Assembly (NCBI GenBank): GCA_025529335.1
Contig: JAMYHX010000037.1
Span: 62,001 to 126,000, forward strand
Direction: 5' to 3'
Origin: Rhizopus sp. PT2906
Taxonomy: Eukaryota > Mucoromycota > Mucoromycetes > Mucorales > Rhizopodaceae
DNA: 64,000 bases
The translations under genes were made by a program, and so were the position numbers. Below are positions 9,473-20,596 of this stretch, piece by piece; the first letter of the stretch is position 1, and every line of letters starts with the position of its first letter. The notes below the pieces were generated by a model that saw only the letters and a list, made by a program, of their open reading frames with translations, was not told where the DNA came from and made no database searches.

Positions 9473-12400
9473 ATGGGAGTTCCCGCATTTTTTAGGTATG
9501 GGAAAAGAGTATAAAGAGAAATAGATATAGTGCCTAACTATTCTTACAGATGGCTATCTGATAAGTTTCCAAAAGTTGTTACTCCCGTAGTTGAAGAACG
9601 TCCCAAGATCGTCAATGGTACGGTCATTCCTGTAGATACAACTAAACCCAACCCAAATAATGAAGAATTTGACAACCTTTACTTGGATATGAACGGTATT
9701 ATTCACCCATGTTGTCATCCAGAAAACAAAGTAAGAAATCAGTGGTTGATCAAGTGTCAATCAAAAGGAAAGAGAAACTGATCTTTTGTTGTATAGCCAG
9801 CACCTGCTACAGAAGATGAAATGATGGTGGAGATCTTTAAATATTTAGATCGAATTGTCGATATTGTTCGTCCTCGAAAACTATTATACATGGCTATTGG
9901 TAAAGAAAGCTATACTTTTTGTTAAACAATTTCCCTTATTCACACTTTATCTAGATGGTGTCGCTCCTCGTGCTAAAATGAATCAACAGCGTTCACGTCG
10001 TTTTCGTGCTGCTCAATTGGCACAGATCGAACAAGAAGCTAACGAAAGAGTTGCTCAAGAGCTAGCAGGTAATAATGACAGATAGGCACTATTGTCACCA
10101 ATAACACTTAATTTGTAATAGCAATTGGACAAGAACACCAATTGAAAAAGAAGGAAGAGCACTTTGATAGTAACTGTATTACTCCTGGTACACCATTCAT
10201 GGCCCATTTGGCTACTTGTTTGAGATATCATATTGCTTCCAAGCAAAATACAGATCCTCTTTGGAAAAACGTAAGTTGTCATCATATAATTAACGTTGCT
10301 GGTTGTTTATATATACGCAATAGTTAAAAGTCATCCTTTCAGATGCAACAGTTCCAGGTGAAGGTGAACATAAGGTTATGGAATTTATTCGTGTCGAAAG
10401 ATCTCGCCCTGAGCACAATCCAAACACTTCTCATGTCATGTATGGTTTGGACGCTGATCTGATTATGCTTGCCTTGGGCACTCACGAACCCCATTTTAAA
10501 ATTATTCGAGAGGATGTCTTTGCGGATAATAAGAAAAAGACTGTGTGCGGAAATTGTCAAAGACGTGGACATAAGACAGAAGAATGCAGATGTAAGTCTA
10601 CTTATTTAAAAAGAACACAATTATTTATACCATATTTGCTTGTAGCGGCAGTTGTGGCACCTTCAGTAACCGCAGCAAATGGCGCTGAAGCCCCAAAATC
10701 TGAGGAAGTTGTAGATAACAATCTGAAGCCATATGTCTTCCTTCACGTCAATATCTTGCGTGAATACTTGGAGCATGCACTCAAGTTCAATATTCCAGGA
10801 ATCCCTTGGGATCTGGAACGTGCGATTGACGATTGGGTCTTTATGTGTTTCTTTGTAGGCAATGATTTCTTGCCTCATTTGCCATCATTGGAAATCAGAG
10901 AAGGCGCCATCAGCAAACTTAGTTTACTCTGGAAACAATGTATGCCCTTCATGGGAGGGTACATGACTAAGGATGGTGATGTTGACTTGAAGAGAGTTCA
11001 GGTTTTAGTATCCGAGTTAGGCAATATGGAAGATGCAATCTTTAAAGAGAGAAGAGAAAGTAAAACAAAAAAAGAACAATTGGCAAACATGTCTGATTAA
11101 CACTAAATAACCATCTGTAGCTGAGGAGCGCCGTGCTGAAGGTGCAAAGAGGAGAAAGCTGGAGAACGACAGACGTGCAATGGAAGCAAGGACACTTGAG
11201 AACAACAACTTTGCTTTGATGACCGCAGCTCCAGTAAACAACCCTAGCGCCGGTATGTCGAATAGGGATGTTGCAGCAAACCGAGCCCAGCTTAGACAAG
11301 CCAACCTGAGCGCTGCTGCTGCATTGAAAGCTCAATTAACTGGAGCAGCAGAAGATGTTGCACAAGCACCGCCTATGGAACAAAAGGGTGTAAAAAGAAA
11401 GGCTGATGAAATTGAAGAAGAGGAAGAGGGAGATTCAGTCATTTCTGAAGACGATGATGAGCCTGAAACTTACGACCCAGTTGACCCCGTTGAAGCTGGT
11501 AAAGCTATTCTCAAGAAATTTGCTGATGAGAAGAAGGAAAAAGAAATTGCTGCTCGTGAAAGAGAGCCTGATGATGCCGTCAGGTAGGGTTTAACTCAAC
11601 CACGCTTACTCCATTTATACTAAATCATGAACACATAGACTATGGGAAAGTGGATGGAAAGAAAGGTACTATAACAAGAAGTTTCATCTTACTCTAGATG
11701 AAAAAGATGAAATCAGACAGTAAGTTTTCTCTAAACACCACCAGAAAAGTAATTCACATATTTTTTAGCATCGTAAAGTCTTATGTTGAAGGTCTTGTCT
11801 GGGTCTTTAAATATTATTACCGAGGATGTGTGTCATGGTCATGGTACTATCCTTATTATTATGCTCCTATGGCTTCAGACTTTGTTAATATTGATTCCTT
11901 TGATATCAAATTTGAAAAGAGTGCACCACTGAAGCCATTTGAACAGCTTATGGGCGTTTTGCCTGCTGCAAGTAGAGCACATATCCCCAAGCCATTCCAT
12001 CACCTGATGACTGATGAGGACTCGCCGATCATTGACTACTATCCTACACGATTTGAAGTGGATATGGATGGAAAGAAATGGGAATGGCAGGGCGTTGTAA
12101 AACTACCATTCATTAACACTAACCGTTTGCTGGCTGCTATGAACACTGTATATGATCAACTGAATGAAGAAGAAGTGCAGCGGAACTCTGTTGGTGTATC
12201 TGTATTATACATTAGTGAATCACACAAAGCATATAATTTCTTAAGCACAGTCTATACAAAGCGATCGAATGAAAAAGCAAAGTTAGATGCTCGACTAACG
12301 GATGGTCTTACTGGTGAAATTGATAAAGATCCCGAATGTATTCCTAGAAGCACATTTTATTCACCACTACCAAACCACGATCTACCAGACATTACAAATG

Positions 12401-13028
12401 ATAAATCAATAAGGTAAAAGAAAAGGCACAACTGGTATAAATGTATAATAACCATCATGTACGATAGTGTTGTATATGAACTACCACCAATACCTGAAGA
12501 TTACAATTTCTCAACAAATTTACTCAAGGGAGTTAAGATAAAAAATTGTCTAGATTATGAAGATATACAACTAGCTACATTTGAGAAAACCGATAGCCGC
12601 CACAGGTATAATAATAACCGCGGATGGACATCGCAGCTCAACCATATGGAAGAATATAGAGAGCAGTAAGTGTTAAAAGTAGCAAAAAAGTAGCAAATTA
12701 AATAACAATCACTCTTAGTCAAAATCAAAAGTATAATAATAATCGACACGGCGGCTATCATGGTAACAACAATAATCAACGAAGAGGTGGAGGTTATGGA
12801 GGAAACTACGGTGGAGGCTATGGTGGCTATGGCGGTGGCTATGGCGGTGGCTATGGTGGTGGCTATGGCGGTGGCTATGGCGGTGGCTATGGCGGTGGCT
12901 ATGGCGGCGGCTATGGCGGCGGCTATGGAGGAAACTATGGTGGTGGCTACGGAGGCAACTACAGAGGAGGCCATGGCGGCAATAGCGGCGGCTACGGAAG
13001 AGGCTATGGTGGTGGCTATCGCAACTAA
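9473..13028 (+). CDS. RAT1: 5'-3' exoribonuclease RAT1/XRN2
   Basis: Nuclear 5'-3' exonuclease for transcription termination and rRNA/snoRNA trimming. Twelve exons: 9473-9495, 9550-9730, 9797-9899, 9955-10068, 10122-10270, 10324-10591, 10646-11059, 11121-11583, 11639-11719, 11769-12413, 12468-12665 and 12719-13028; all junctions keep frame. N-terminal [49 protein letters not shown] and [12 protein letters not shown] are the XRN catalytic motifs. A CCHC knuckle ([14 protein letters not shown]) marks RAT1/XRN2 rather than XRN1. The [16 protein letters not shown]...WYYPY block is conserved too. The C-terminal 100 residues are an almost pure Gly/Tyr repeat (GGGYGGGYG). Compared with yeast RAT1 (1006 aa) the length is similar. 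Confidence 0.93.
12785..13022 (+). repeat. GGCTATGGCGGT repeat encoding Gly-Gly-Tyr tail of RAT1
   Basis: Imperfect 12-bp units code for GGGY/GGNY repeats. The same DNA creates open frames rich in Met-Ala-Val or His-Ser-Arg in other frames; those are artefacts of the repeat. Confidence 0.85.
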
Positions 13029-14161
13029 AGGTTTCAAACATCTTTATGATACTCAATGATTCCTAATTGATGTTTGTTTTATGATTGAATGTATACGAAA
13101 AAGAATAAAAAAAATAGAGTACAGTTTTAAGAAAAATGCAATTATTATGGCCTATTTATTTTTTCGAACAAATCAGAAAAGGGAGGAAGAGGATAATCAT
13201 AAACAAACATACTATACGCATATATATATTTTTCACTCCTCTTCGACCATTCTTTTTTCTATTGCTGGGTTCAATAAGGAAGCAAGGAGAGAAGTAGTCC
13301 AATTCAACATATAAAGAAACAGATGTAGATGATTTTTTATAACTTGAGCCAAATTGTATATCAACTGCAAGACAGGTAGCAATCGTAATCATCTTGAGCG
13401 TACTATCACAGAGTTTGAACTTCTATCGAACGTCATCAGCAGTGCAGAGATGCTTAAACCTATTACAAATGATATTAAGTATACAGTTTAAAAATGTATT
13501 TGATTCTTTTTTACTCTTTACTATTGACGATAAATCTAACAATTTTGATGATACTGATATTGGTCTGGTATGGCTGGGATAATAGGAGATGCTATATGTC
13601 TCGAATATATAAAGAAGTAATAAGGGATATGTATTCTGATAAGTCTTTATATAACCTCTTTATTGTGCAGGAAGACGAAAGAGAGCCCATTATTACAATA
13701 TCGTCATTTTATATACAAACAGGATTATTATACGGCCAATGAAAATTGAACATATCGTGTTATATGTTAATAACATGTACTGTTGTCAGTCTCTTTGTAT
13801 TATTTATTTTTTAGAGTATAGCTTTATAGTAATCTCATACGACAAGATTTAGTATTTGTAGGGTAAACTCGACAGGAGAGCAAAGTTTTTTATCATTACG
13901 AGAGTCTTGATTCTCATTCATTCATTTCCTTGGTTCCGCTAGAACCACAGTCGACGACGCCAATTTCAAGACAGGCAAGTTCGTGGAATGCATAATGAAA
14001 GCATAAATCAGGCTGGTCACTAGAAGCTTTTCTTTCTTTCTGTCGTACATTGCTAATAATTAGCTTGTTTTTATGCTCAGACGAAGCATAGCTTTGTTTG
14101 CTTCAGCTAGAGATTATTAGTACTGATAATTATTAAAAGTAGTTATATAAATACAATACGA
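13029..14161. other. Gene-poor intergenic stretch
   Basis: No intact gene is convincing. Two short overlapping ORFs at about 13394-13742 are AT-rich, resemble nothing known and have no start context. A short coding remnant lies at about 13915-14012 (listed separately). Confidence 0.45.
13915..14012 (-). pseudogene. Short decayed coding fragment
   Basis: On the minus strand one frame reads FHYAFHELACLEIGVVDC then GSSGTKEMNE, a stop, and then ESRLS. It has the look of a small segment of the large, poorly characterised Mucorales-expanded protein families, interrupted by a stop. No flanking exons were found. The family link is an impression, not a match. Confidence 0.3.
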
Positions 14162-14514
14162 CTAATCATGCATTGTCATGGTGGTTCCACTTAGCCTTTC
14201 AGAGATCTTTATAAATCCATAAATATCTTCTAACAGATCTTGTTCTGTATTTGGCATCCTTAAACTGTTATCATTTTCGTCCATAAAAAGAAGAGCATAA
14301 TCCAAAACTGTTTGCTTTATGCAGAACTCCTCTGAACTATTTGTAAGATGTGCATAAATTTCGCTGAGCTTGTCATAAATCTCCCTGGAAGAACTCTGAT
14401 AATTGAGAAAATCATTAGAACAAGGATAAGTGTTAAAGTGAAATTGTATAAACTTACTTTTTTGTCCAACTTATATAATAGCTCTTTCAAATATGGAAGG
14501 ATATTCTTTTTCAT
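14162..14514 (-). CDS. Possible small protein gene or gene remnant (about 96 aa)
   Basis: Exon 14514-14458 and exon 14395-14162 join over a 61-nt intron with a perfect GTAAGT donor and CAG acceptor. The product is helical and starts MKKNILPYLKELLYKLDKK, continues through SSSREIYDKLSEIYAHL and ends MTMHD. The codon content looks coding. Upstream on the same strand are two further natural-looking pieces in other frames (MDLPNLHKLFQMALETG at about 14691 and MNERYYQIYDLLKD at about 14577) that cannot be joined without stops or frameshifts. So it may be the intact 3' part of a decayed gene. No family recognised. Confidence 0.4.
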
Positions 14515-15820
14515 TGTTATAAAATCCTCCTTTTCTATCTTTCAATAAATCATATATTTGATAATACCTCTCATTCATGACACACGAGTATCCATGGCAA
14601 TAAGAGACTATATAAAGTATGCCGTGTACCTTAGCACCTCATCCTGTTTCGAGCGCCATTTGAAATAGTTTATGCAGATTTGGAAGGTCCATTGCTTTAC
14701 TATAAAAATGAATCTATAATCACTAAATCTATCACAATCACGTTTGTTGCTAATGTTGGTCTACATTTCACAAGCAGAAGTGAAAGGGAAAAGGATATAA
14801 CAGCAAGGATTAGAGGATAAACATTTTACCTTTTTACTTTTTACCTTTTTTCATGTGCACTAAAAATAAAAAAAACACTATACACTCTTATGCTTCCCTA
14901 AGCCATCAACTCAATCATCCATGTTCCATGCTTGATAAACAGATTTTGATACATGAAGGTTAGGGTGATTTGATTTTGGCTCTTTTTAGCAAAAAGTCAT
15001 AATGGCTAACCAAATAGATCAATCATGGTTTGGCTTCGTTTGATTTGACAAATAACAACTGTAATGGAATCAATTGCGTGTGTTCCGCAGAATTGGCAGT
15101 CTAGTACTCTTTGAGAAAAGCCTTATTTTTTGTTTACTATCAGCTGCCGTCTCCCTCTCAACCCTTTTCCCTTGTACACTTAATTCTCATCTTACATTTT
15201 TTATTCATTCTTAAAGAAAACGACCAGAAAAATAGAAAAATGCGTATTAGAAATGAGAAAAGTGAAGCAATCATAATTAAAAAAAATTACATGTGTGCGT
15301 GTATGTGTGTGAGATCAACTTTATGTAAACAAGCGGTCTTACAAAAGAAAAGGGGCCGTGAAAAAAATATGCAAACGAAAAGAGGGAGGAGGCGTTCGGA
15401 TGCTCGGATATGTTCTAATATGGATAAGATAGAAAATGAGTTATTTATTTATTCATGCATTATTGGAGAAAGGAGGAATGAGTCATTTTTTCAGCCTAAA
15501 TAACATGATTCACGTAAACAAAAAACTATAAAAGAAGCCATCATTCTTTTCTTTTTTTCTTCTTCATTATTTATCTCTTTTAAAAATTCTCCTATACTTT
15601 TATTATTCTATTATTCCCTATGTTGAAAAGGTATAATAGCGTCTGGGTGATCTCAAAGTACATATAGCTAATGCCATCGTTTAGAAAATACACTTTTGCT
15701 GGCTCTATTTCATGGTTCCTGATGCATCTTACTCTATAATGATGGCCTCTTCTTAAAGAAACTTCTGCTACTCGCTAATGCTCAAAAAAAAAAAAATACT
15801 TGCTACTGCTTATCAATACA

Positions 15821-15884
15821 ATCAAATAATCAAATAATCAAACAATCAAATAATCAAACAATCAAATAATCAAACAATCAAACA
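15821..15884. repeat. 8-bp tandem repeat (ATCAAATA/ATCAAACA) x 8
   Basis: Eight contiguous 8-mers alternate between ATCAAATA and ATCAAACA. Exact period 8, no indels. Confidence 0.9.
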
Positions 15885-16212
15885 AATACCCAAATGTTAT
15901 CAAATACTTATCAATGCCTACAATGGTCATCAGTGCCTGAAAATGCTAGTGAATGCCTGTCCCATTCTTATCAACGTTGGAAAGCCCCTAAAAAATTTTG
16001 CTCATGTCTATCAATGCCTGCTGCTAATGAATACTGCTCTGGGGTAACAACATATCCAATCCACTTTGCCACTATCTGCCAAACTCTGTCAAGCTCTACT
16101 ACAGGTCGCTGCTTCTCTACGCTGGGTCACTCCTAGATGCTCCTATTGTTATGGCTCTGCCTCTACAGATGATGAATGGCCCGTAAATCCTCCCTTACTG
16201 CTGAGCTCGGCG

Positions 16213-16443
16213 GTTGCGATGCTCCAAAGGTTCAATATTCCGATGTCTCCACAGTCATCACCCCTTTCGAAACGCTTCGTCCTAGGTACTTAGTTCCGAT
16301 GCTCCAAGGGTTCAATATCGTGGTGGCTCGACGGTCATCTCCCCTTTCGGAACGCGGTACTTAGTTGCGATGCTCCAAAGGTTTAATATTCCAATGTCTC
16401 CACGGTCATCACCCCTTTCGAAACGCTTCGTCCTAGGTACTTA
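16213..16443. repeat. 80-bp minisatellite, three copies
   Basis: Units at 16213-16292 (80 bp), 16293-16363 (71 bp) and 16364-16443 (80 bp). Each starts GTT(G/C)CGATGCTCCAA and ends GGTACTTA. The middle copy lacks nine bases (in the CTTCGTCCTA part) and is more diverged. GC content is well above the flanking DNA. It is not part of a recognisable gene. Confidence 0.85.
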
Positions 16444-17840
16444 GAAGTGCACTCTTTGTATATTGAAGCGCCTCTTTCGTTGAATTTACCGTGGTATGGT
16501 TTTGAGATTGACTTTTAATTTGAGATTTGAGACTTGAGTACTTTTTTTTCATGGAGGGTTTACACCGTGTAGTCTTCTGGCATGCAGTCTATGGTTCTAG
16601 TCATCTTGGATTTGAAAGCTAGTGATAATGTGGCCTTCTGGACTTATGGAAAGAAGAAAAAGAAGAAAAAATCTATCTGCTTGGCTATCAAAAGAAAAAA
16701 GCCTCTACTTGCTTTCTTAACTTGGCTATCAAAACAAAAATCTCTGCTTATTCAAAACTCTCTCTTTGGAAATCAAACTATTGCTTACTTTAATAAAAAC
16801 TTTTATTTTGTTACTCCAACATTTTGGCTTTTTGTTCTTTAATCTTAATAAAATATATTCATATCATTTATTGCACTTTCAAGTACATGACATTTACTAA
16901 TGAAGTTCCTTTCTGCGCATTCTTGCAAGTTATTCAATGCGTCTTCATCGCTTTGGGTTTTTGTTTTAAATCAATGTTTTTTTTTTTTTTTTATCTCTGA
17001 GCTCTCTCTGGCTCTTCTAGTATCTTTTGGAAGCTAACTGTAAGCGCTTCTTCTTCTTTTTTTTTTCTCTCTATTCTGTGTTATCACTGGAGTCTGTTTT
17101 CAACAGACTTTGGTGCATCTATTGCAAAGGAAATAAGTGCTGAGAGGATCAAGTCGCTTAGGTTGATCAAGTTTAAGGTTTTTTGCTGACGAGCATTTTT
17201 TTTTTTTTTTACTTTTTTTTTTTTGGGGAATATCTTTACTGTTACTATTAATTATACTTGTATTTTGTACCATTATTCTAGTTTTAAGCGGTACAGAGAC
17301 TGTAAATTAAAACGTATACTCTATAATAATTTTATACTTGAGTTGCGTAGCAAGTTATTTCATTTAACGCGCCAATGCTTTATGAAGTCGACTAATAAAA
17401 GTCAAGTGCCATAAAGACTATCAAGTTCTTACGTCTATTCCTGACATATTGCACTATTTGAATTATGGCTATCATACATGCTAAAAGCGATCTACCATCA
17501 CTGAAAATGAATAGCATAGTAGGACAGCCTGGGTTAGTCGTATCAATGATGCATTTCACTTCCAGGGATCATTTAGTGATCTGAGCCCTGAGAAGACTAG
17601 ATATTTTATAAAATATTTCAAGATAGAGTTCTTTCAACCCAGATTAACATTATAATCATAAAATAGCCGTGTTTGCTAATAAATGTGTGCTCCATGGCCG
17701 TACATCATTTGATCCGAACAGCGAGTGATCGTTACTTGAAAGGCGATTACCTTATTCTATATTCTTTCAAGGACAAATTACGTATATCATCAGCAAAGTA
17801 ATGGTTTTGGTTTCAATGCTTTAAATTTGTTCTTTTATTT

Positions 17841-18822
17841 CTATAAACCATCACAGTTTTTCTTTTCAAATTTAGCCTGTGTAAATATTCTATCAATTCT
17901 CATTTCTTTCTGACGATTGGTCGTCTCACGATAGATGTACTGACAATTGACTGTGCTGAATCCAGCAGCTTCAAATCTTGACTTTACATCTTCTGTTGAA
18001 AAGAAATAGCTCATTGTACCGTCTTGACGTACATATAAATTATCGCCTAACCGTTTATCTGAAGCTTTACTAAATTTCACTTGTGCTTCATCATAGAGTC
18101 CATAATCGCGAAACAATACTCTTCCACCTGGTTTTAGTACATTATAAATATTCTTGATAGCAAACTCCATCTTTTCTGGAGGAATAGCTGAAAAAACAAA
18201 AAGGGCAGACACCTAATACCCACATTAGACCTCTCTCTTTTCTTTGTTTTTTTTTTTTTTTTCATTTACCAAGTCTAAGCTATTTGGTTCCATTTGGTCA
18301 GTTAATAGATCTTGAGTCAAATCGCATACAAATGCCTTACAACGAGATTCGTCATATTGTTCGTTGGATTTGACCATATCTATTGCTCTCTTTGAGAAAT
18401 CGCATGCATAAATAAATAGTGAAGAGTTCTCTGCTAAGGCTGGAAAAACAAAATTGCCTACACCACAACCTATTTCGAGTAAATATTTTTGATTCCCTGA
18501 TTGATCTGGTTGAAGTTCTTCAAATTCACGATCTGTCCAATGTCGATCTATAAAAGAAATGTTTACGATGAGCACATGTGTATACCACTGCTTTAGATAT
18601 CATACCCTTAAAGAACTTGGTTGTGTTTCGTTTATAGAATAGATCCCAGTTCTTTGCTGCTTCTTTTTTATATTTATTCACCCAAAAGGGTGGAACTTCT
18701 GTCTTGTCACTTTCTATAACTTCTTTGGCTCTGTTTACTAGCTTCTCAAGCTTTTCCTTGTCCAGGATCACTCGCTCTGCATCCCTTTTAGTGGGTATCT
18801 TGTTGCTATCTTCCTTAGTCAT
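17841..18822 (-). CDS. tRNA 3-methylcytidine methyltransferase, METTL6/TRM140 type
   Basis: Class I SAM methyltransferase predicted to make m3C32 in tRNA-Ser/Thr. Exons 18822-18606, 18547-18270 and 18212-17841 join in frame to about 288 residues. Motifs: KNWDLFYKRNTTKFFKDRHW in the METTL2/6/8 N-terminal signature, SAM motif I LLEIGCGVGN, CDFSKRAIDMVK, FVCDLTQD, then VFSAIPPEKM, LKPGGRVLFRDYG and a C-terminal RRIDRIF-like ending. Length matches METTL6 (284 aa), so it lacks the actin-binding fusion of yeast ABP140. The second intron contains a 16-A tract. Substrate tRNA cannot be read from sequence. Confidence 0.9.
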
Positions 18823-20086
18823 TTTTTTTTTTTAGGTTTCCAAGGAAATAAAAGAGAGGCTTATTGAAAATAAATGTAAATTTTGCTGAAGTTGATTTGT
18901 TCATAGCACGCAGTAATAGTCAGTCAGTTGGCTCCACTTCAGCTTCTAATGTGATATACAGTCACACATAATTCGGTTTCGTACTTAGTGAATATTGAAG
19001 TTGTTTTCTTTTATAAATTTATTTATTACTCAAGATATAGAGTTTTATAATGATTATCTTATCAAACATGCCACACTTGAGCTCAACCCAATTGAGAGCT
19101 TTTGGTTGAACTTTGTCAAGAGAAAAGCGAAAAATGGACTTTATACAAACGAAAATTGAAAGTGGAGGCACTGTACATTCATTATTTCCTAAAATGTGCC
19201 ATTTAGAATCAATCAGTTGGTGAAACGGAGGCGAAAAATGTGATACACAGATTAGGTTGACCCCATCCCAGAGAAATAAAAATTGAATTGAAGGTTATTA
19301 TGTATGCTAGCATAGGGAGATATCAGGAAAAGAAGCGCCTTATTTGTCTTTTATTTATATTTATATCACATTAAAAGCCGAAATGGAACCAACTATGATT
19401 GTGTTAGGCACGACATACAATTTAAAGTAGCTAGTAGACATGTTTCAGGTTACTGATAATTAAGAAGTTCATATTAAACATACCCATGACAAAAATGAAC
19501 TATGCCTTTATAAGTGAAGTTAAATAAATCAAAGATATAATGAGTCTGATCAAATTTATTTAATGAGAAAAAAAAATAAACGGATGAAAGAAGATAAAAG
19601 GCTCTTCAAACTTGTGAATTGTTGAAGCAAATAACCAAATACCCCCAAAGTTCCACTAAACACTCGACCTCAGAATGGAAAGGATTGTCCAATTTAATAT
19701 ATGAAGAACTATTTTTATTACAAAGAGAAAAAGAACAAGTCTTTTTTTTTTTTCAAATGCGATAAATAGAAACGGAAAGACAATAGAGGTTTACATCAAG
19801 TCATTGTGAACCTTAACGTGTGCTTTGATCTTTTTTTTTTTTTGCTTCAAATATCATCAACAGGAGATCCTACTTTAGCCAAAGTTATGCGCAATACTGT
19901 GTACGCGTCCACGTCTGTATGCACCCTTTGCTTCCCTTTGTGGTTACAATTGACAGGAGAATAACAACTATTTACAATCAACAACAACACATACATTATT
20001 TATTATAGTGTCTTTTAGAAAAGCAGAGAAGAGGGGAATAGATGACGTGTGTGTATATGTATATATTCCTTACAGACTCTTTACAG
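18823..20086. other. Intergenic, no gene seen
   Basis: About 1.26 kb of AT-rich sequence upstream of the METTL6-type gene and downstream of MIM1 on the same strand. Only short T tracts and no plausible ORF, tRNA or repeat. Confidence 0.5.
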
Positions 20087-20383
20087 TTATTTTTGTTTCT
20101 TCTCTTCTCTTTTGATAGCAGCATCCACTGTCTTTCTGTATTCAGTAGTTGCAGTTGGTGGTATCGTATTGTTTAATCCAAGTTGTGGGAAAGAACGACC
20201 AAACCATCCATATTTGAAAAGGAGCTCATTAGCAAAAATCTCACCAAAGCCAAGCATGACGCCATTAAAGAATGGGAGAACAAAGTTGATAGCTGCTGAT
20301 TTCAATAACCACAGTAAGGTTGGGTTAAGATACCAGGGTTCCTGTCGAATGAGTGCGGTCTTGTTATTTTTGGATTCTGACAT
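20087..20383 (-). CDS. MIM1: Mitochondrial outer-membrane import protein MIM1/TOM13
   Basis: Single-exon gene of 98 residues. The central hydrophobic helix INFVLPFFNGVMLGFGEIFA, followed by NE, matches the invariant TOM13/MIM1 core (LPF.NG.MLGFGE..A.E in yeast). MIM1 inserts helical outer-membrane proteins and helps TOM assembly; it is known only from fungi. The N-terminus is short (about 30 residues) compared with yeast, and the C-terminus carries a charged KREEKKQK end. It lies 133 bp downstream of the RSC58-like gene on the same strand. Confidence 0.85.
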   Translation of the reverse strand: MSESKNNKTALIRQEPWYLNPTLLWLLKSAAINFVLPFFNGVMLGFGEIFANELLFKYGWFGRSFPQLGLNNTIPPTATTEYRKTVDAAIKREEKKQK

Positions 20384-20516
20384 CTTTGGTGTAAAAAAGA
20401 CACAACAATAGCAAATGAAGAAAAAAAAAAAAAAGATAAAGTGTGCGCGCTCTTTATTTTAAATTTCTTTGTTATCAACCGCACATTAAGATGATATGTC
20501 TTTATTCTATAATAAC

Positions 20517-20564
20517 CTACTTTCTTTGCTGCACAAAGCCTTGCCCAACAGGAGGTGTCATCTT

Positions 20565-20596
<32 letters not shown>

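Larger units (their letters stand above)
14515..17840. other. Gene-poor region with repeats
   Basis: About 3.3 kb without a supportable gene. It holds an 8-bp tandem repeat (15821-15884), a degenerate TATCAATGCCTG-type repeated stretch (about 15897-16030), three copies of an 80-bp unit (16213-16443) and several T tracts up to 14 nt. Short ORFs such as those at 15111, 16582 and 17223 are low-complexity and rejected. Confidence 0.5.

Noticed and set aside
12555..13059. Three ORFs of 99-160 aa antisense to and in other frames of the RAT1 tail
   Set aside because: They are made of Ala-Ile-Ala, His-Ser-Arg or Met-Ala-Val repeats caused by the GGY-coding repeat; the RAT1 frame is joined by splice sites and conserved upstream.
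13394..13742. Two overlapping ORFs of 62 and 82 aa
   Set aside because: AT-rich, hydrophobic-biased, mutually overlapping frames and no family.
15111..15503. 130-aa ORF with MCACMCV and poly-Lys
   Set aside because: Low-complexity AT-rich frame without start context, introns or homology.
16213..16443. tRNA-like B-box (GGTTCAATATTCC) in each 80-bp repeat
   Set aside because: It deviates from GGTTCGANTCC and no A-box or cloverleaf can be drawn around it.
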